Part shown: piece after piece, positions 1 to 11,640 of the stretch
How the letters are laid out: every line of letters begins with the position of its first letter
Numbering within the stretch: the first letter of the stretch is position 1
Assembly: GCA_958298945.1 (NCBI GenBank)
Contig: OY282609.1
Span: 60,174,220-60,238,219 of the forward strand
Origin: Atherix ibis
Taxonomy: Eukaryota > Arthropoda > Insecta > Diptera > Athericidae
Direction of reading: 5' to 3'
Length of the DNA stretch: 64,000 nt
The notes under the pieces: model-generated
Databases searched by the model: none
What the model saw: only the letters and a program-made list of their open reading frames with translations
What the model was told of the DNA's origin: nothing
Made by a program: the position numbers and the translations under genes

Positions 1-605
1 ACATTTAAACCCTTTAATTTTAACTGAAAAATAAGATTTTTTTAAAAATTTGACAGAAAGACGAATAATCAATAAAGAAAAAAATTAGTTAATTTTAAAG
101 CATTTACGTTGCATTTTTTACATTTTCAGAATTAATAAAACTAATAAAATTTTTATTAATTAACAATGCTGTTGACAAATTAAATTTTGGACGGATTCTG
201 TCCCTATTTCTTTAATATACGAATATGTGTAAGAATGCCAGAGAAGAGGTTAATCAGTGGATCACATCGGGCATCTCCAGTGGAATCCATACCATTGAAA
301 ACTGGTCGAAAAACTATCTTTTACAAAAATTTCACCTCAACATTAGCTGCAACAACCTTTGCTTTCCCAATTACCCCCTTCACACTTGAATCAAAATAAT
401 TATCATCTCCGCGGCCAAAAAAGGAATTCACCATCCCTATCCTTATTAATTTCTCATCTAAAAAGATATTCCCTCATCCTTACTCTTAATTTACAAACTT
501 CCATCCCTCATCCAGATAAGAAACCTTTCTTAATAGGTTTAAAAAGGCTATTCCGATTCGTCCACAGATAGAAAACTTTTCCTTGAACAGCTAGATTATC
601 TAATA

Positions 606-1700
606 TTGGGTATATGCAAAAGTTATGACCGTTTTTTACATATACAATTAAACATTTTTTGTTTAGATTTGTATTATTTATTTAATCAATTATATAATTT
701 CCATCCGTTCTTATAACCTTCTCCCATCTTTCTATCAACTTATTAATGCCATTAGTGTAAAATTCGTGGATTTTGATGCGAAAAATGTAGTAAGGGATGT
801 TTTTACCTGTTCTAATGTATCAAATTTTTTATCATTTAAAAAATTTTGCAGTGATCGGAATAAATGAAAATCGGAAGGAGCAAGATCTGGAGAATACGGT
901 GGATGCTTGATAACATCCCAATTCAACTCATTTAGCTTGTTTTGGGTCATCATAGCCACATGTGGTCGCGCATTGTCGTGATGAAACACTACGCCTTTTC
1001 TGTTTACCAATTCTGGTCTATCCTTTTGAAGGGCGATGTTCAATTTTGATAATTGTTGACAATATCGATCTGCTGTAATTGTTTGATTGCGTTCCAAGAG
1101 TTCAAAATACACAATACCCTTACAATCCCACCAAACACAAAGCAAAACTTTTTTTTAATGGATTTCGGTTTTCGAAGTTGTTAATAGGGCTTGTCCAGGT
1201 ATAGCCCAATGTGTTTTTCTTGTCACGTTGTTGTACACGACCCATTTCTCATCTCCCGTTACCAAACGATGCAAAAAAGGTTCATGTTTTTGTCTCGCAC
1301 TCAAAGCAACGCACGTTGAAACACGATCCAATAAATTGGCAGCCGACAATTGATGAGGTATCCAAACGTCGTACCGCGATACCATCCCCATACGCTTCAA
1401 ATGTCTTAATACGGTTGTTTGGTTGACTCCCATCATCGACGCGATCTCCCTGGATGTTAGACGTGGATTGGTGTCAATTATGACTTTTAACTTGTCATCA
1501 GACTTCAATGGCCGCCCGGTACGTGGTTTATCAATTAGTGAAAAATCCCCAGATCGGAATTTTGTAAATCATCTTCGTACCTGTCGACCTTTGATGACAT
1601 CTGCCCCATACACTTCGCAAATGTTTGCCACACTCGCGGTATTGTCTTTACGGAGTTCATAAAGTAAACAATAACATAAATGCATTTTATCGACCGACAT
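606..1700 (-). mobile_element. Degraded mariner transposon (one inverted terminal repeat kept)
   Basis: This is a Tc1/mariner DNA transposon read on the minus strand. The sequence from 606, directly after a TA, begins TTGGGTATATGCAAAAGTTA, which has the look of a mariner inverted terminal repeat and lies about 75 bp beyond the transposase stop codon. No matching inverted repeat is seen upstream of the transposase start at 1700, where R1-like retroelement sequence soon follows, so the 5' end is probably lost. The right boundary given is the transposase start and is a minimum. The family call is certain from the protein; the terminal repeat call is moderate. Confidence 0.85.
682..1700 (-). pseudogene. 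Mariner transposase pseudogene (D,D34D type)
   Basis: This is a cut-and-paste transposase of about 339 codons, close to the usual 345 of the family. It starts MSVDKMHLCY at 1700. The N-terminal helix-turn-helix region is recognisable (RPLKSDDKLKV, then TSREIASMMGVNQTTVLRHL). The linker motif is WIPHQLS. The catalytic residues lie in VTGDEKWV, FHHDNARPH and YSPDLAPSDFHLF, and the last two aspartates are separated by 34 residues, as in true mariners. It is dead: a Trp codon is TGA in the motif RRWFTKF, a second in-frame stop (TAA) follows KTEIH near 1155, and a frameshift near 760 precedes the C-terminal GINKLIERWEKVI, which ends at the TAA at 682. Confidence 0.92.
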
Positions 1701-1934
1701 TTTGAAAAAATACAAGGGCTCTTCACGGTACTCTGGCCAGGCCAAAACGGAATAGAAAGTGGAGGGAAAGCATCATTTATACAATGGAATCATTTAATTT
1801 ATATTGCGAATTATATTCGCAGAGAACGAAGTGCTTATCTTTTTAGCGTCTATTTTATTGCCCTAAGGATCATTATTAGCCGATCGAGAGACGCAGTAAT
1901 TCGACATACTTACTAGAGTGTTGAGTTGTGTTAG

Positions 1935-2147
1935 ATGCTAGGGTATGTAGGAATTTTGGGCAATGAAAGTGTTGACAAGCTGACTGGAGAAATTCTTCGT
2001 CGCCCAGTGCCCACAGTTATTTTTAATTTGTCTCACCCAGTAACGACTAATTCGGCAACTAGCAATAAACTAAATAAACTAATCTTTAATATCCATATTG
2101 AAATTTTGGTAACGAAAAGTCCTCAGAATCAGGGGACCTTATACTGA
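1935..2147 (+). pseudogene. Non-LTR retrotransposon fragment, RNase H-like
   Basis: The motif GYVGILGNESVDKL resembles the HxGIxGNExAD signature of the RNase H domain in I/jockey-type retrotransposon ORF2 proteins. The usual His is Tyr here, so it would not be active. It lies upstream and in the same orientation as the R1-like C-terminal piece at 2440-2800, so both could derive from one insertion, though the 300 bp between them are unreadable. Only one motif supports the call, so the family assignment is tentative. Confidence 0.5.
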
Positions 2148-2439
2148 CACACTGCTCTTACCCATGATTTATTTTTGGCAATACTTACTGTCGAATATTA
2201 CAATGCTATAGTACTCGGTCAGCATAGTATAGAAGGTGACCGGAACGTACAAGCGTTAGGTGATGGCGGTATATTGCTGGCGTGCACTTTGAGCCGTATT
2301 AACGAGTGAAAGAGTCAGTATCTTATCTATCATATGAAATCCATCGGCTTACCGTCAGCAAGGGTGGAATGAAATGAGACAGTGACGAGATGACAACGAC
2401 ATTAGGATTTATCGATTAAAGGAACATTGACGCTTCATA

Positions 2440-2800
2440 TCATTCCTGACATAACCACATAAAGCAAAAGAGGCCATGGGCAAGTAGACCACTATATGCC
2501 CCAAATTTTGTCAGAACATGGGTGCTTCAGGGCATATCTATATCGATTTAAAGTGTACGTTGATGCAACATGCCCCAATTGTCGGCCTACAATCGAAGAT
2601 GCAGAACATATCTTTTTCTACTGGCTACGCTTTACTGTAGAGAGGGAAAAAGTGGAGAAAATAATCGGTGAACGACTGTCTCAGATGGTCATAATTGCAC
2701 AACTGATAACGTCGCATCCATGTAAGGGTTGCGGTAGCTGAATACGTATCCCGAGTAATAAAGAAGCTCCATCATGAAGAAAGGGCTTTTTTGCAGTTTA
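2440..2800 (+). pseudogene. R1-like non-LTR retrotransposon ORF2, C-terminal fragment
   Basis: The translation contains EHGCFRAYLYRFKVY followed by a zinc-finger-like CPNC...EDAEHIFF stretch. This is the C-terminal end of reverse transcriptase proteins of the R1 group, also present at 16576-16700. The last Cys of the CX2C-X-HX4C finger is replaced by Trp (FFYWLRF). After a frameshift the reading continues as VAEYVSRVIKKLHHEERAF, typical of the basic tail of this protein. It is a decayed 5'-truncated copy with no obvious poly(A) tail or target duplication. Confidence 0.78.
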
Positions 2801-2860
2801 AATGGCTTGATGTCAGTCTACTCCCAATGAAGCAATATCTAACGGTGCTCACATAGCGAT

Positions 2861-5169
2861 CCGTATTTAAACAACAGGAAGGTGGTTTTTTTGTGGTAGA
2901 AATCTTACATACTGTAAGGATCAGTATCTTTAGAATATTCCTTCTGCTAAATTAAAAGAATACCACTTAGTGCATAATCACTCACATATAATGAACACCT
3001 ATGTGTAGGATCCAACAATTTCATTCCCAAGTGCCCACTTTGATCAAAAAAAAAAACAACAAATAAAACATTACTAGCTTACGTACAAAAATTTTATTCA
3101 TTTTATTCATTTTTTTCTTAAAGAAGAACAATTTTTTAAGATCCATGGGAAGTACAGAATTTCTGCATGCAAATAGTAATTGTTCTGTAAAAAACTATGG
3201 AAACAAATTAATTTCGATAGATGTAAAAACCTTAACTACCTTTCTATTACCATCTATTACCACTGGCCATAAAGAAATTTATTCTTGTTGAAGTGTACAA
3301 AGATCGTCAACTAGTGTCCTTCTGAAAATTCAATATAAATTCCAAAAGTTAAGTAAATGAGTTTAAGAAGGTTTGATATAAAGCTCTTTAAGATTATGTA
3401 GTTATTTTTATGCAATTGTCTTAAAATCTTACTAGTTCCTTTTACTACAAAACTAATTCAAGCTAAAAAGCTAAAAATCCCTCTCAAAAATAACAATAGC
3501 TCTGCCGGTTGTGGGAAGAACCAAAAGCACTAAAATTTTACTTAAGGAGCATTCAGTCATTGGCTTATACCATTGCCCACACAGATTGGACTCACGAACA
3601 CAATAAGTTCAACCAATACCATTATAGGGCTAATAGCCTTGTTCACCCCCTCCTTCTGATAAGTATTAACTCTCTAACCACAAACAATTCTATTGTCCAT
3701 TCGGCTGTACATATTCGTATTCTCGTAATTTTCACCCTCCCCACCCAGTGGCGTGAACAGGGTTGAATATATTTCTCGGTTTATTTTCATTCGAATATTT
3801 TACTCCATTCCACCGTGGTAAGTAGACGCCATTGTCAACATTATGATTATCAACACTGTCTTCGCATACTTTTTTCTATAAGTCCTTGTACAATACAATG
3901 AAAATAGAGCTTTTTTTCCTCCTTGTTCCAGTGCATTATGTGAAGTTTTTTTTGTGGATCATCAACTCTTAGAGTATAAATACAGACAATCAACGAAAAA
4001 TAATAGTGGAACGTACCAACCAACTCATATTAGTAATGGATTCATCTAAAAATTCTATCATCCGACTACTGTAAATAAGAAAGTAAAAATACTGAAATTG
4101 CGAGCTGTTTAAAAATGTGGACACTTCGGAGAATAGTGGCCAACACCGTTGGGGATTTACTTGTATTCGAATGGCCGCATACGTTCTCATACGAGCATAC
4201 CATTGACCCATTCGAATGGGGTTAATGTATTAAATTTCATGCTTTTATGAAATCCTACGTTGTACAATTCATTCATTCTCCCCCATCCTTCTCTGTTATT
4301 AATTTTACCATATTCACTTTATAACTACACTTGCTTGTTGCAGATTTTGTAGAAATTTTCCGATTATTTCCTAGAGCATGAAAACAAACAACGTAAATGC
4401 TTATATTCTCGAATACTCTATTCAGACGCATGATCGAATATGTTATAAGGGAGGTAGGAAGGTCCATTGTTGAATTATTCTACTCCCCAAAAACAATGAA
4501 TTGGCGTCAGCTAACGTGGAATACGAGAACATTACGCTTTCATGAGTACCAATTTGGCCTAGGCATCAGTATTCCTCTAATATGCTGATAACTGTCTACT
4601 GGGGAGCCATAAATTCCATTAAGCTTTTCCTAACTGCTGGTCAACTCCGCACAATATTTTTTGCCTCTTCCTTATTGTTAGTTAAAAGGGTCGTACTCCG
4701 TTCAGATAAAATTTCATCGGTTGGTCTCCTTTTTTTTTAAATGACCCAAAATCTAAAAAAAAACCTCAAAAAATCAGGATACGATTTACATTTTTTTTTA
4801 TTATTAATTAATATCAGAAATGGAATTTTTTTTTTATTTCCAAATTGTTTTTTTTTCTTCAAAATAGGATGGATGAGATTTTAAATAAAAATATTATTTT
4901 CTTAACAGATACGAAAAAACTTGCCATTTTCCACATAAATTGTCGTAATTTTAACTTTTTTTTTGTTCGTAAATGAAAAAAAAAGAAAATAAAGTACTGC
5001 TCCCCAGCTTACACATACATATATTTTGAAAATCGGTCTCAACTTATTTTTTCTTGGAAACTTTCCCAAATATGGAGGCTGTCCAATTCGAAATATTATT
5101 TTTTATTATAAAAAAAAAATTCGGAAACTCATTAAATCTTTGATTCTCTGATTTTTTTTTGGACATTTT
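2861..5169. other. AT-rich DNA with no recognisable gene
   Basis: I read six frames and saw no conserved protein motif. The stretch holds poly(T)/poly(A) runs (around 4725-4990) and short ORFs with compositions expected by chance. Confidence 0.6.
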
Positions 5170-5610
5170 CGAAGAGCATTAATGAATGAGGTTCCGGAGT
5201 AAAATTTTCCAACTGTACAAATTCTTTACAATAGCTTTCCATATTTTGAATATTTTGTATTTTTCACAAAAAAATGTCCAGTTTTTGAATTTCTCTAAAA
5301 AAATTTCCAAGTTTTGAGAGTTTCCCAAAAATTTGTAAAGAAATTTAAAATTCTTACAAAATCGTCCTGTTTCTGAATTTTTCACATAAATTTTCCACTT
5401 TTTAATTTTATTACGAAAATTGTACACGCTCTGGTTTTCCCACAAAAAGTACTCTCACTTTTGGATTTTCCACAAAAATTGTTCCGTTGTTGAGCTTCGC
5501 GTCGACTGTTACCGTATCGATTTTCAGAAATTCCTAAAAATATTTGGATGTCCAAATTTTTCCCAAATTCAGAAAAAATGTAAATTTTGTAGTTTCATCT
5601 TATGAGGCTG
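5170..5610. repeat. Degenerate ~30-bp tandem repeat
   Basis: The plus strand reads as repeated variants of GAATTTTCCACAAAAATTTT followed by a short C/T-rich spacer. The repetition shows in translation of the minus strand, where Phe/Lys/Asn/Trp-containing blocks recur about every ten residues (for example NWTFFCEKYK). The unit is close to 30 bp with heavy divergence and small indels. The same repeat type occurs at 7500-8890. Confidence 0.6.
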
Positions 5611-7499
5611 TCTTTATTGGGGATTGATTTTTAATAATAAATCGAGTCAATTTATGTACTCGTTTTGGTACTGTAAAATCGATCGACCTCGATTATTCTG
5701 CAGTTTTTGTTGTTTTAAGTAAGGATTCAGGCCCTTCCAAGTTTATTATCTCGGAAATATTTTGATTAACTCCATTTGAATTAATAAAAAAAAATATACT
5801 TCTAGTGTTTTTGCCAAAAGTAAAGACAAAATCGACAGGTTTTTTTTCTGATAGATTTTCTTAAAAAAGCATTTGCACAACATTAATTTTATGCGGAAAA
5901 GACGCAAAAGTTTAATTTTTGGCTATTCTCCTTAACAACATCTTATGTTATGTGGATTTGGTCAAATACCGTAAATTTGGTGGGTGTTAAGTATCAGTGC
6001 TTTTTTTAAAAGTTAACTAAGCAGCTCTCTGGAAACAAGAAATAAAGAGCAATGAGTTTAGTCAAAAGAAAAATTCTATGAAACTCTCCAAAGTAGACCG
6101 TTGATTAATTAATGTTTCTGACAAAAGTCCACCCACGCACTCTTTAAAGAAGCGTTAATTACAAGATTTTGGCAAAATGTAAAATTCTGTGCTGACATCA
6201 AATCATTTTATTTTTTCTGTTCAATGGAATTTTTTTTTGCATTAACTGTGAATATTTTTCTGATTACAAATTGTGCCAGCTTTTATAAAAAAAAAGCCTT
6301 AATGTTTTGGTTATTCACAAAGATTCATATTTTATTCACTTAAAAACATGTTATTTTTCGAATTATTATTCGTTGGCTTCTATATAAAATGAGCTTTTAC
6401 ATTTAATTTGACTTCGTATTTCATTTGGCTGAAATTTTGTTTTTTTACTAATTCCGTTGCTGATTCTTGTTTTTATACCTTATCGATTCACAATAGCAAT
6501 GATATCATCAGAAAAGTAAAAAAAAAGCCCACATGTTCAGGCACTGCAGTATCTGAACTCATTAGAAGTAAATAAATGTTATTGGTTGGTTGTTGGATGG
6601 GAAAATGTCGTGTGACAATTGCGTAGGTGGTAATACGGGCCAGGTGAACTTAATTTTGTTGTTCGTGTCGGTAACCAGCGCAACGTGAATGTGAACAATT
6701 TACTTTCGCTTTCTTTGGTTAGGCCATCGATTCTTTGGTTAGGTTTTGGGCAATAGCCTCGAATACCCTCAAAACTCATACGAAAAGTGATGGTATTCTT
6801 TTCGAGGAACATTAATTAATGTATGCGGTCAAAAGGTCAATCGCGTCAACTTTTATGTAAAATTGTTCTTGTGACGTTAAAAGAGAGCAGTGGAGGAGCA
6901 ACCGATTTGCCTTCTTATAACCCAATCTTTCCATGATAATGATTGTTTGCGGTTAATGTGTCTTCCTGCTGGCAAGAATCACGACATGAGATCAAGAACC
7001 ATAAGTCAAGTACGTGAAGCAGACATCCTGTTTCCGTTTCGGCTATACGATCGGCCTTTATTTGTGCACACCGAATACAATGCTTGTTCACATATAGTAG
7101 CCTGTCTTACCTTTGATTATGACCCAATTTTTGTTCGTTCTATGTATAGTATTTCTTCATATTAAAATTTATTTTTTATTACTCAGAAGCATTGGTTAAC
7201 AAAGGTTCCATGTGGCACAACTGCACTTTGCTTCCAGTTAGGCTTCAGTTAACTAACACAATATCACATGTCGATAAATTGTGCGACGAACTGGAAACAA
7301 AAAAATGCATACACATAAATCCGATCACGATTCAGAGTGTTTGGCATTGGTTGGCAAGTCAAGATCAACGCAGTCGTGAGGATGTACTAGTAGCAAGGTT
7401 TAATATTAATTTTTGAGTGAGAAAACCAATCATAAAAGTGCATTTAATTTTATGCAAACATTGTAAATATTTCCTCTCTCTCCGAATATTTCATATAAA
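5611..7499. other. No recognisable gene
   Basis: AT-rich. The ORFs at 6579-6812 (minus), 6890-7165 and 7192-7416 (plus) are open but show no family motif, no splice context and no codon bias that would distinguish them from chance. Confidence 0.55.
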
Positions 7500-7594
7500 T
7501 TGACCAGCTTTTAGGTTTTTTACGAAATTTATTCAAATTTTGAATTTTTTCTTTTTTAAATTTTCACAAAAATCTTCCCATCTGTGAATTACTA

Positions 7595-8501
7595 GATCAG
7601 GTCAAAAAGTATCGTGAATTTTGTGTTTTTTTTTCAAAAATTATTTATTTATTCAAGAATATCTATTTTGTCCCCTTCAAAGTAATCCCCCACCAGATAT
7701 TATACACTTGTGCCAACGTTTTTTCTAATCCTTGAAGCACTTCAAAAATCGATTTTTGTGATCTTGTTCAGCTCCTCTTTCGATGCCGTCTTTATCTCCT
7801 CAATTGTAGCGTAGCGTCGTCCTTTCATGGGGCTCTTCAGTTTTGGGAACAAGAAAAAGTCACAGGGGGCAGATCTGGGGAATACGATGGCTGCGGTATT
7901 ATTAGTGTGTTGTTTTTGGCCAAAAATGGCAAAAGCCAATTTTTGTTCTTCCACAAATTCGAATGTTTCTGGCGGATTGTTTCTCGCAACTTGTGTATAA
8001 CTTGCAGGTAATATTCCTTATTGACCGTTCTACCCTGTGGCACGAACTCATGATGCACCACGCCACTGCAATCGAAGAAAACTGTAAGCAAAACCTTCAC
8101 ATTCGACCGAACTTGGGGCGCTTTTTTCGGTCTTGGCTTGTGCGGCAGCTTCCATTGGGATGATTGAGCTTTCGTTTCCACGTCATTACGATAACCACAT
8201 GATTCGTCACCAGTTATGACCCTTTGGAGGAAATTTGGGTCATCGCGGACGGAGTCCAACAGCTCCTTAGCAACGTTAATGCGATGCTGTTTTTGGTCGA
8301 AATTGAGCAAAAATCGAAGACGAGCCAAAACACGTGGAAGCAAAGCAGCTGTCAAAAATTAACTGAATATTCAAAATGGCCGAACTTGTCGATATAAGTG
8401 AGAGACATGAGTACCAACATAACGCCACAAAAAAAATCGAAAATCGAATATACGTTACCCGCGCAAATTCAAAGTTCGCGATACTTTTTGAACAGACTTC
8501 G
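7595..8501 (-). mobile_element. Internally deleted mariner (family A) with both ends
   Basis: The element is flanked by TA on both sides. Its left end carries GTCAAAAAGTATCGTGAATT and its right end is the inverse of GAAGTCTGTTCAAAAAGTAT, the terminal repeat also found at 41371, 47381 and 56872. On the minus strand the 5' untranslated region jumps straight into the transposase at LLNFDQKQH, so roughly the first 100 codons are missing. The join has T-rich sequence with short homology. Confidence 0.9.
7649..8355 (-). pseudogene. Mariner family A transposase, N-terminally deleted pseudogene
   Basis: Recognisable family A segments in order are FDQKQHRINVAKELL, RVITGDESC (first catalytic Asp, following Trp changed to Cys), SQWKLPHKPRPKKA, FFDCSGVVHHEF, NKEYYLQVIHKLRE and KGRRYATIEEIKTAS. 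The segment with the second catalytic Asp (HHDNAPAH in relatives) is deleted between KNWLL and FLAKNNT. The region around the third Asp is frameshifted. The C-terminus DYFEGDKIDI ends at a TAA at 7649. It cannot encode an active enzyme. Confidence 0.9.
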
Positions 8502-8890
8502 TATTTACAAATTTTCCCCGCCTCTGAATTTTACAAATAAACTCGCCCAGCCTTTTAATTTTTCGCAAAATTTTCCCACCCTTTCAAATGTTTACAAAAA
8601 TTTGTTCAATCTCCAAATTTTCCAGAAAAATATTCCCGCCGTTGAATTTTCTACAAAACGTTTTGAGGCTTTGAATTTTTCCTCGGTATTTTTCCGAAGT
8701 ATGAACCCGTCGATAAAGGACTTTCTTCAATAATTATCATGTGGCTTTCTATTTGTTGTTCTCCATTATTACTGTACTTTTTATTTTCCGCAAATTTAGA
8801 AATCACACAAATTTGAATTTATGACTCCCAACAAAAATTTTAAAAATATTATTCACAAAAATTTTGTAACAACCTAGTTTACTCCTTGAA

Positions 8891-11339
8891 AATACTTTAC
8901 AATTTTTTTTTTATTAGTATTTTACCGACATTTTTCGGACCTTCAGTTTACCTAAAATAACGAAGAATTCACGTAAGTGTTGAAGAAAGGCCTTTCCATT
9001 AAATTTAAAGAAACTTTTACTGTTTTTGTATTTACCTCATAAATGAGTGTCTTATTTCCATTATTTAACTTTTATTTCATTAGATACTAATCTTGTCACA
9101 ATTTTCCGCCTGTAAGATTGCTTGATTTTAGTTTAGAAAAATTTGCTTTACACTTCACAGAATTGTAAACTATTAAAAATGTCATTTATTAGTATTCTTT
9201 CAAGATAAGTAAAATAACCACTTTAATAATATTATATAATATACAGTGTGCATTTAGAAGAGGCAACCATAAGTGAGGTAGGGGATGGACACTACTTTTC
9301 TGGTGTCTGATTTCGCTTTAGTACATTCTGAAAGTTCATTTACTCATTAACTCGTAGTGGCCATATGCGTATTCATAAACCTATGTGGAGAAGTAATACT
9401 TTACGCAACATTTAACACCCACAACATCCGAACAGAGCGAATCGTGTGCATTGAATAGGACTCTAGTACCTGTACACATGTTGAATGAATGAATTTTCTG
9501 CAAATGAAATTATAATTTTTTTACATAGTTTAACTTAGAAGTTTTCCTATAAGTCTCGTTGGTTGGATGATTATGCTTTAGTAAACAACCCAGAAATGTA
9601 TTGTAGAAAATGTATTAATGCTACTGAAAATATAATAAGGTGTTCGGTTAGCTCAAGCGTAACTATTTATGTAAATATTACGAATATATGAGGCCTATTA
9701 TCCATCAACAACGTAATGAGCTAATAGAAGAAGATAGCTTTAGAGGTGATTCTACTCTAAATGACCAAATCATTATAATTTTCCACATTACTTTTATTTT
9801 TGTGATCATCCATCCTGAATTTTAGATTTTCTAGAAATGAATCTTAATTTTTAACAAATCACGTATTAAAATTAGTATTTCGCGTAGAAGCTTTTTACTT
9901 TGAGCTTATTTGTATAGAATTCGATTTTAATTTATTATGTAATAAATTAAAATCTTACTCAGAAAAATATGATAAAATTTGCAACAAATTCTATAGAACA
10001 ACAAAAATCTTTAAAAAAAAAGGTCAAACTGACTAAAAATTAAAAAAAAAATGGCTACACTTCTATACTTAAGAACCTCAACTACGACTGTTATCCTGTC
10101 CGCCATTTTGATTTATTTTGTTTTGTTGTTAAAAATTTGAGAAAACTGTAGTTATTGAAAATAATTAATTATTGAATATTATAGGAAATGCTGGAACCTA
10201 ACTACTGCGGAATGAAAATTCTAACCTTAATTTTAGTAGACTTCTCCGCCATTTTGGCCTTTCCAATAACTTTGCCATTTTAGTCTATTCTATTCTGACT
10301 TCTCGTCAACATATTATATACGGATTACATCCGTTTGACATTAAATTTTTTTATTTTTATTTTAAATTTCCGTGTTTTCTTATGATTGAAATTTTTATTA
10401 ACAAACAGCATCTGACAATTGTGCTAAAATAAAAAAATAATTAATATTTATGTTAAAGGCTAATAAAAAATTCTAATTTAAAAAGAGAAAATATTGTGTA
10501 TGTTCTAACTGGACAAACAATTATTATTAATTGTGACTATTAAAATAAATAAATAAATTATAGTTTTTTCTTTGGAAATTAAATTAATAGTCAACCTTGC
10601 CCCAGTTGCGGAGGACGTTAATTTGTTGTTGTTTTTTTGTTAAATAAAAATCCCCAAAAGCTACAATATTTGCATTTGAACAAAAAAAAATCGTAACTGC
10701 AATTATTATTAAGAAAATGTTTTGATGAATTTTTGCTAATTAGTAGCTGCCTGATAAAGTACACTAAAAAAATTAATATTAGAAATGTGCAATGATTTTT
10801 TAAGTGTATTAATGGTTAGATAGACATATTCGTGATAATGAAATTTGTTATCGTTAAATTTTTGTCTTATCAAATTTGTTGAAATTGTAAGCTAACGAGT
10901 GACCGACCATAAATTCCACTTTGAATTCTTTTGTATTTTTTACTGGTCGGTCAGATAAACATTTTTGATGATATCATTTTATTATGAAAATTATTATCAT
11001 TAAATTAATATAAATTTCACTATAAATACAAGTACATAAAAATTGTTCAATTTTGCTGTGGGCAAATATTCAAAATAATTTGTAAAAAAAGTTTAGCAAA
11101 TTTAGTAGATGATAATACCTTTATTTCCTGTTTTGATAGATGCTGGTTTTAGTAATGGTTACTAATTTTGTCTAAGTGATAGCTCTCCAATTATCTATAA
11201 ACTTGGTATTTCATTGTTTTGATATTTGGTGACATATACCTAGACAAAATACAGTCTAGAAAATTACTGGAAAAAAAAACAAAAAGTAAAAATGATCTAC
11301 GGGGTACTGTAGGACAAGGAATAATTCATATTTTGCTTT
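8891..11339. other. AT-rich DNA with no recognisable gene
   Basis: I see only simple AT-rich sequence, with short homopolymer runs and no ORF of note. Confidence 0.6.
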
Positions 11340-11640
11340 TGCAACAATTTTATTTTATTTTAATACATCAACTCTCTTTTGGATGTTATCGACAGTGTTT
11401 TTTTTATCTTGGCGATAAAAAAAGTCACATGGATTTGGGTTAGGAGAATTGGAGATCCATTTTTCCGATAATAGATTGGTCGACAATGAGGCGTTGCAGC
11501 ATCCAAATGTCTACCATATCCAATCTGACACAAAATATCCCTTTTCTGCGGTTTTCAAGGAATGAAGCCTTTAAAAAAGGATCTCCATTTTCATCAGTTT
11601 TCCGATGTTGAGGACGTTCCTGAGCAAGGTTCCTCTTCCA
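11340..11640 (-). pseudogene. IS630/Tc1-mariner-like transposase remnant, C-terminal
   Basis: On the minus strand VDQSIIGKMDLQFS is followed in another frame by NSPNPNPCDFFYRQDKK and VDNIQKRVD. This resembles the stretch around the last catalytic Asp in insect IS630-like transposases (SPDLTPxDFFLWG then xTVDxLKxRI). The key Asp of SPDL is Asn here and there is at least one frameshift. The similarity is weak enough that another DDE family is possible. Confidence 0.45.

Larger units (their letters stand above)
7500..8890. repeat. Degenerate ~30-bp tandem repeat split by a mariner insertion
   Basis: The array is seen at 7500-7592 and resumes at 8504-8890. It is built of variants of TTGAATTTTCCACAAAAATT plus a C-rich spacer. 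Between 8516 and 8700 the frame translates as ten-residue blocks (NFTNKLAQPF, NFSQNFPTLS, NVYKNLFNLQ, IFQKNIPAVE), confirming a ~30-bp unit. The sequence before the mariner (TGAATTAC) and after it (TTTACAAATTTTCC) are both repeat sequence, so the transposon landed at a TA inside an existing array. Confidence 0.6.

Noticed and set aside
187..571. Overlapping open frames near the left edge, considered as a retrotransposon piece
   Set aside because: A few residues recalled jockey-type proteins, but no block could be matched with confidence.
1211..1662. Plus-strand ORFs within the first mariner
   Set aside because: They are antisense to the minus-strand transposase.
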